DNA from: Planctomycetota bacterium
GTDB taxonomy: Bacteria; Planctomycetota; UBA1135; UBA2386
NCBI GenBank assembly: GCA_019636245.1
Contig: JAHBXX010000019.1
Coordinates: 1 to 64,000 of the forward strand
Reading direction: 5' to 3'
Length of the DNA: 64,000 nt
Shown here: one piece after another, positions 59,535 to 64,000 of the stretch
How positions within the stretch are numbered: the stretch's first letter is position 1
How the letters are laid out: the number at the start of each line of letters is the position of its first letter
Notes under the pieces: generated by a model
Database searches by the model: none
Told to the model about the DNA's origin: nothing
The model's input: only the letters and a program-made list of their open reading frames with translations
Program-made: the position numbers and the translations under genes

Positions 59535-59907
59535 CGCGTGAAGCCGAGACGGATCCCCACCTGTGTGGGATCATGGCATGGAGCCCAGCGGTGAGCCGGC
59601 AATCCCGAAGCTAATTGCCGCCGAAGGCCACGTCAAGCGCCTGCCTTGGAGCGAGGGGTGTGAGTTCGATTCTGGGCGGGAAAGCCGAGCCAGCTGGGGA
59701 GCTGCTCGTGAAGCGTAAGTGCTGAACCCAGGAGTCCTCCCGTGCGGCTGCGAACCGCACTCCTCGACCCACCGTGAATCGCGCGCCGCGCCGCGCGCAA
59801 GATCGAACAGGAGCCGCGACGATGGTCGGCGACCCCGCGGTCGGAAGTGACCGCGCGCGGCGGCGGTGGTGCGTGCGATCGCCGGCGGCTGGGTGGGGGA
59901 ACATCGC
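59535..59907. other. 373-base stretch without a convincing gene
   Basis: It separates the small hypothetical gene from the 5'-nucleotidase gene. It holds an imperfect inverted repeat GATCCCCAC/GTGGGATC at 59552-59572, a hairpin at 59742-59760 and a GC-alternating run near 59785. No RNA gene, repeat family or promoter was recognised with confidence. Confidence 0.5.
59742..59760 (-). terminator. Hairpin downstream of the 5'-nucleotidase gene
   Basis: GTGCGG (59742-59747) and CCGCAC (59755-59760), 6-bp perfect stem with a 7-base loop, about 150 nt past the nucleotidase stop. Confidence 0.3.
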
Positions 59908-61356
59908 TCAGCCGCGCGTCGCCTCGTCGTGCGGCAACGAACCGCGCGCGGCGCGCAGGTAGCCGAACGGCGTCAGGTGCTGCAGGTTGGAGACCCTGGA
60001 CGTGTAGACGTCGGCGTGGCGCTCGATCTGGCGTGCGAGCCGGCTCTTGTCGCTGCCGGCGCGCAGCAGCGGCCCCCAGTGCTCATGGCCGAGCTGGCCG
60101 CTGCGGCGGGCCAGCGGCACGATCTTCTGGTCGAGCGCCTCGGTCGCGGCGCGCAGCGTGCGCAGCCGCTCCTGGATCTGCGCCGTGCTGCCGGTGACCG
60201 CCGCCGGCAGCGGTTCGCCGTGCTCCAGCCGCTGCAGCGCGAGCCGCAGGGTCGCCTGCTCGTGGTCCAGATCCTGCTTCTCCCGCATGCGCGCCTCGAG
60301 CTCGGCCTGGTCGCCGGCGAAGGCCCGCTCCTGCACCACCTCGTGCTCGAGTTCGCGCAGCACCAGCGCCGTGCGCCAGCGCCTGATCTGGCTGGAGACG
60401 TGCACGTCGGCGTAGACGTGGTCGCCGACATAGAGGATCTCGCCGCCGTCGACGCCGAAGTGCTCCTGCACCAGCTGCGCGTTGCCGCCGCGGTAGATCA
60501 CGCCCTGGCGCAGCGGCCCCTGCAGCGGTCGTTCGCGGCCGGCGTCGTCGACGACCTCGACGAACGGCGCGCTGCCGTCGAAGAACCCCGGCTTCTTCGC
60601 CTGCACGATCACCAGGTCGAACAGATCGCGCCAGTCGCCGCCGCCGAGGAACGGGCCCAGCGCCCAGGCCATCATCGGCTGCGTGTAGTGCCACTCCGAG
60701 TTGGTGGCCAGGAACAGCTTCTTGCCGGCATGCCGCAGGTCGCGCAGCGTCGGCACGAGGTCGGGGTCGAGGTCGACGAAGCGCCGGGGGTCGGCGATGA
60801 TCTCGGCCTTGAGCCGGCCCTCGAGGTGCGCCTGGTTCATCGTGTCGCCGACCAGGTCCTGGAGCCGCCCGTAGTCGAGCCCCTGGCCGAGCCGGCCCTG
60901 GTCGAACAGATCGACCAGCTGCGCGTAGATGCAGGCCTCGGACAACGAGAACAGCGTGTTCAGGAACACCCAGCGGCTCTCGCTGAGGTCGACCCAGACC
61001 TGGCTGTAGACCTTGCGCTGCGTCTCGTGGTCGAGGAACCGCGTGCCGTGCGCCGCCTGCGTCACGTAGCCGAAGCGGTTCGCCTTGACGATGTTGCCGA
61101 GCTGGCGGTCGAGCACCAGCCCACGCGCGAACAGATCGGCGTCGAAGCGCAGCTCGCCGACCGGCAGCCCCTGCTCGCGCAGCAGCTGCTGCACGTGGGC
61201 GTAGGCACGCGCCTCCCACGCCCGCTCGTCGTAGTGGACCAGCGTGTAGTCCATGTCGAAGCCGATGGCGCGGATCGAGCGCATGTTCAGCGTGCGGTTG
61301 CAGAACACACGCCGCTCGGGGGGCGGCAGCGGCACGGCCGGGGTGACGGCGGGCAT
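59908..61356 (-). CDS. HAD-superfamily 5'-nucleotidase (cN-II type)
   Basis: 482 residues. HAD motif I is GFDMDYTLVHYDE (nucleophile Asp and acid Asp), motif II lies in KKLFLATNSEWHYT, and motif IV is EILYVGDHVYADV. NRFGYVTQAAHG is the family's substrate segment. The C-terminal third is a long helical region. It resembles eukaryotic-type purine 5'-nucleotidase, found in scattered bacteria, and should hydrolyse IMP/GMP-class nucleotides. The start ATG at 61356 has AAGGGG just upstream as a possible ribosome site. Confidence 0.88.
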   Translation of the reverse strand: MPAVTPAVPLPPPERRVFCNRTLNMRSIRAIGFDMDYTLVHYDERAWEARAYAHVQQLLREQGLPVGELRFDADLFARGLVLDRQLGNIVKANRFGYVTQAAHGTRFLDHETQRKVYSQVWVDLSESRWVFLNTLFSLSEACIYAQLVDLFDQGRLGQGLDYGRLQDLVGDTMNQAHLEGRLKAEIIADPRRFVDLDPDLVPTLRDLRHAGKKLFLATNSEWHYTQPMMAWALGPFLGGGDWRDLFDLVIVQAKKPGFFDGSAPFVEVVDDAGRERPLQGPLRQGVIYRGGNAQLVQEHFGVDGGEILYVGDHVYADVHVSSQIRRWRTALVLRELEHEVVQERAFAGDQAELEARMREKQDLDHEQATLRLALQRLEHGEPLPAAVTGSTAQIQERLRTLRAATEALDQKIVPLARRSGQLGHEHWGPLLRAGSDKSRLARQIERHADVYTSRVSNLQHLTPFGYLRAARGSLPHDEATRG

Positions 61357-61412
61357 GTTCCCCTTGTAGCACCCGGCCGCGCCGCCGCCGACCACGCCGT
61401 GCGCCGCGGCGC

Positions 61413-61418
61413 TAGACT
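61413..61418 (+). promoter_or_regulatory. -10-like element of the FG-GAP lipoprotein gene
   Basis: TAGACT, 10 nt before ATG 61429, in the 72 bases between divergent starts. Confidence 0.45.
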
Positions 61419-61428
61419 CGCGCCTGCG

Positions 61429-64000
61429 ATGTTCGCCCTGGCCAGGTGGTTGCCGATCGCCGCGCTGCTGGCGCTGCCCGCGTGCGGCGCCGGCCTGATC
61501 ACCGGCATCGGCGCGTCGCAGCGCGACGATCGGTCGGCGCCGGGCCCGGCGCCGGCGCTCAGCCTGCCGCCCCTGCTGCCGCTCGTGCCCGAGGCCGGCG
61601 CCACACGCACCGTCGTGGTCGCCAACGCGCAGATCCCGGCCGCGACGCCGCTGCGGGTGCGCCTGGTCGCCGCCGGCGTCGCCGTCGACCAGCCGGGCCC
61701 CTCGGCGGTCGGCCAGGGCAGCTCGACGCTGATCGTCTTCACGCTCGACACCGCGGCGGTCGTCGCCGCGATCGGCGACCCCGGCGCCGCCGACGTGCCG
61801 GGCGTGCTCGACGTCCTGGTCGACGACCGCCCCGTCGCCCCGGCGGCGCCGATCGTGCTGGCCAGGCAGCCCCGCGTCGAACTGGAGCTGCCCACCGGCG
61901 CCGCCGACCGGGTGCTGTCGCCCTTCGGCGAACGCGTCCGGATGCGCGTGACCGGTCTGCGCAGCAGCGAGGCGAGCGACCTGCAGATGCTGGTCGCCAC
62001 CGCCGACCCGACGCGGGCGCCGGCCAGCGGGCAGCCGTGGCCGACCGTCACCCGCGTCTGCACGGCGCTGCAGTTCGAGAGCCACCAGCCGGACGTGCTG
62101 TCGGCCGTCGTGCCCGGCAGCACCTTCCCGGTGCCCGCGCAGCTGTTCGTGCGCGACGCCATCGCCGGCGAATCGACGGCGGCGACCAACGCCTACTACC
62201 GGCCGGACATCGCGCTGGCGCTGCCGAGCCAGGGGCCGACGACCGGCGGCAGCCTGGTGACGCTGATCGGCACCGCGCTGGTGCCGTTCGACCTGTCCGG
62301 CGCCAGTCCGCCGGGAACGCTTCGCTTCGGCGACGTCGAGCTGTCGTTCGCCAAGGGCGGGCGCGTCACGCAGCTCGCCGCCGAGGACTTCCGCAGCGCC
62401 GAGTCCGGCACCGACCGCCTGGTGTTCACCATGCCGGCGTCGCCGGACGGCCGGCCCGGCCAGGTCGACATCGTGCTGCGCGTGCAGCTCGACGGCTTCA
62501 CGGCCGAGGTGACGCAGAGCCAGGTGTTCCTGTTCGCCAATCCGAAGCCGTTCTTCGGTCCGCGCGGCGCCGTGCTCGACCGCGCCCCGGTCGCCGTCGT
62601 GCCGATCCTGCTCGACGCGCCGCCGGGCGCCGATGCGGCGCCCGACTTCGCGGTGCTGACCGAGCAGGGCGGGGTCGGCTTCCTGCAGCTGCTGCTGGCG
62701 CAGCAGAACGGCATGTTCCAGCCGTTCGCGGCGCCGCGGCAGATCGGCGACCACGAAGTGGCCGCGGAACGGCAGCCGCGCGACATCACCAGCGGCGACT
62801 TCGACGCCGACGGCGTGCCCGACATGTTCCTGTGCAACGCCGGCGCCGCGACGGCCGTGCACCACCTGGTGCTCGGGCGGCCGCGGCCGGCGACGCCGCT
62901 CGGCGACGTGCATCGCTTCCCCGGCGCGCCGGGCATGTTCGCCTGCCGCGCCGCCGCGTTCGACGGCGACGGCGTGCCGGACCTGCTGCTGGTGCCAGGC
63001 CCGGAAGCACCGCCGGGAGCGCTGCCGCAGGTCCTGCTCGCCCGGCCGCTCGGACCGGGCCAGCCGGCGTTCGCGCCGCCGGTCGAACTGCCGGTGCGGC
63101 CCCTGCGGCACGAGGCGTTCGACATCGCCGATCTCGACGGCGACGGCCACCTCGACGTGGTGCTGTTCGCCGGCCGCACGCTGCAGCTGGACTTCGCCTT
63201 CGGCAACGGCGACGGCACGTTCGTGGCCGGCACGCCGCTCGACTTCGCCATCGGCGGCTACACGCCCGATCCGCTGTCGCCGGCGGTCGGCGTGCACGCC
63301 TGCCGCGACGGCCCGCGGCAGTCGCTCGGCCTCGTGCTGGCCGGTCGCCTGGCCACGCCGGGGACGCAGCCGACGCTGGCGGTCGTGGCGCAGCCCACGG
63401 CGCGCACCTTCCAGCCGCCGTTGCCGCAGACGGTGCTGCCGCTGCCGGTCGAGCCGCTCGGCCGCAGCCTGCTGGCCGACCTCGACAGCACGCCGCCGGC
63501 CGAGCTGGTCGTGTCGATCGCCGGCGACCCGAGCTTCGTCTCGCTCGGCCTGCTGCGGTTCGGGCCGAACGGGTTCGGGCCGGTGCCCGGCGGCGTCGAG
63601 ACCGGCGCCGAACTGCCGCGGCAGATCCGCGCGCTGCACTTCGGCCGTGCGTTCCCGCCGACGCCGACGTCGCCGGAGGCGCAGGCGGTGTTCGTCGTGC
63701 ACGAGAGCGACATCGACGGCGCGACCGAACGGCGGCTGTCGACCCGCCTCGCCTACACCGACATCGCCACCGACTTCCAGACGCTGCTGCCGCCGGACGC
63801 GGGCGCCAGCGTCGACCACGTCGTCGAGGGCATCGTCGGCGGCAACTTCCACGTCGGCAGCACCGCCGCCAGCGGCCAGCGCGACCTGGCGCTGGCGCGC
63901 CCCGGCTTCGTCGACCTGATCGAGAACGACGGCTTCGGCGGCTTCCCGCGGCAGAGCAACCGGCTGGCGTTCGCCGGCTCGCTGCCGCGCGCCGTGACGC
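61429..64000 (+). CDS. FG-GAP/VCBS-repeat lipoprotein (partial, runs off the window)
   Basis: At least 857 residues, open at the window edge. The signal peptide ends in a lipobox LPAC (C19). An IPT/TIG-like domain is seen at about 260 (LPSQGPTTGGSLVTLIGTAL). From about 380 come FG-GAP repeats with calcium-binding loops: SGDFDADGVPDMF, AAFDGDGVPDLLL and IADLDGDGHLDVV. This architecture gives a beta-propeller displayed on the cell surface. Ligand unknown. It is divergent from the 5'-nucleotidase gene. Confidence 0.85.
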   Translation, partial: MFALARWLPIAALLALPACGAGLITGIGASQRDDRSAPGPAPALSLPPLLPLVPEAGATRTVVVANAQIPAATPLRVRLVAAGVAVDQPGPSAVGQGSSTLIVFTLDTAAVVAAIGDPGAADVPGVLDVLVDDRPVAPAAPIVLARQPRVELELPTGAADRVLSPFGERVRMRVTGLRSSEASDLQMLVATADPTRAPASGQPWPTVTRVCTALQFESHQPDVLSAVVPGSTFPVPAQLFVRDAIAGESTAATNAYYRPDIALALPSQGPTTGGSLVTLIGTALVPFDLSGASPPGTLRFGDVELSFAKGGRVTQLAAEDFRSAESGTDRLVFTMPASPDGRPGQVDIVLRVQLDGFTAEVTQSQVFLFANPKPFFGPRGAVLDRAPVAVVPILLDAPPGADAAPDFAVLTEQGGVGFLQLLLAQQNGMFQPFAAPRQIGDHEVAAERQPRDITSGDFDADGVPDMFLCNAGAATAVHHLVLGRPRPATPLGDVHRFPGAPGMFACRAAAFDGDGVPDLLLVPGPEAPPGALPQVLLARPLGPGQPAFAPPVELPVRPLRHEAFDIADLDGDGHLDVVLFAGRTLQLDFAFGNGDGTFVAGTPLDFAIGGYTPDPLSPAVGVHACRDGPRQSLGLVLAGRLATPGTQPTLAVVAQPTARTFQPPLPQTVLPLPVEPLGRSLLADLDSTPPAELVVSIAGDPSFVSLGLLRFGPNGFGPVPGGVETGAELPRQIRALHFGRAFPPTPTSPEAQAVFVVHESDIDGATERRLSTRLAYTDIATDFQTLLPPDAGASVDHVVEGIVGGNFHVGSTAASGQRDLALARPGFVDLIENDGFGGFPRQSNRLAFAGSLPRAVT

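Noticed and set aside
59660..59690. GAGTTCGATTC, resembling a tRNA T-arm
   Set aside because: The flanking bases do not pair into a T stem, and no D arm, anticodon arm or acceptor stem can be drawn around it.
61357..63852. Minus-strand extension of the 5'-nucleotidase frame to 63852
   Set aside because: Sequence upstream of ATG 61356 is antisense to the FG-GAP lipoprotein gene, which has a lipobox and calcium-binding repeats.
1..64000. CRISPR array, IS element, phage or integrase genes
   Set aside because: No regularly spaced direct repeats, transposase, integrase or phage structural motifs were seen.

Overview
The window is very GC-rich, gene-dense bacterial DNA with genes on both strands and many start/stop overlaps (ATGA, GTGA, TGATG). 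The gene content points to the PVC superphylum, most likely an aerobic or microaerobic Planctomycetota lineage with a Gram-negative envelope. The evidence is a HEAT plus 'PVC-type' CxxCH heme domain, an ECF sigma / Ser-Thr kinase / caspase operon, large secreted beta-propeller proteins (SBBP with dockerin-like EF hands, BNR, FG-GAP), futalosine-type menaquinone synthesis (mqnD) and a fused ccoNO cbb3 oxidase. There is no phage, IS element or CRISPR array. The phylum assignment is inference from gene content.

Layout. 0-2.2 kb: 3' end of hisG, then a gene whose N-terminus is histidinol dehydrogenase and whose remainder is a HEAT/heme protein (a chimera). 2.2-4.1 kb: secreted protein. 4.2-9.1 kb (minus): small membrane protein, ECF sigma factor, membrane Ser/Thr kinase and caspase-like protease in one operon. 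9.3-12.6 kb: bacilliredoxin-like gene, then a four-gene envelope-type operon with a WaaP-like pseudokinase and a methyltransferase. 12.6-19.9 kb (minus): GCS2 ligase with RimK-like ATP-grasp, then subtilase, mqnD and a hydrolase. 20-25.7 kb: pyrC, a universal stress protein, a frameshifted alcohol dehydrogenase, tRNA-Gly, acyl-CoA ligase, thiD. 25.7-39.8 kb: SBBP protein, DHH phosphoesterase, TIM-barrel isomerase, coiled-coil protein, sigma factor, ppx, CYTH-CHAD, Hsp20, dtd, ATP-grasp, TPR-metallopeptidase, a second stress protein.

39.8-50.3 kb is a respiratory and oxygen-response block: a LuxR-type response regulator, a REC-histidine kinase and a FixL-like kinase that keeps the heme-pocket residues, facing ccoG, a one-heme ccoP, ccoQ, fused ccoNO, ccoS and the copper ATPase ccoI. 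A SafE-type membrane protein diverges from ccoI. 50.9-54.9 kb (plus): EEP-family phosphatase, diheme cytochrome with an ethylbenzene-dehydrogenase-like domain, outer-membrane channel, thioredoxin-like protein. 55-64 kb: BNR lipoprotein, a visibly less GC-rich segment (about 56.9-59.9 kb) with a carboxypeptidase-regulatory-like protein, a HAD 5'-nucleotidase, and the start of an FG-GAP lipoprotein that runs off the end.

A recurring signal is a TANNNT hexamer 6-11 nt before start codons, usually without a Shine-Dalgarno. This suggests that leaderless transcription is common here. Several of these hexamers are arranged to serve both strands.
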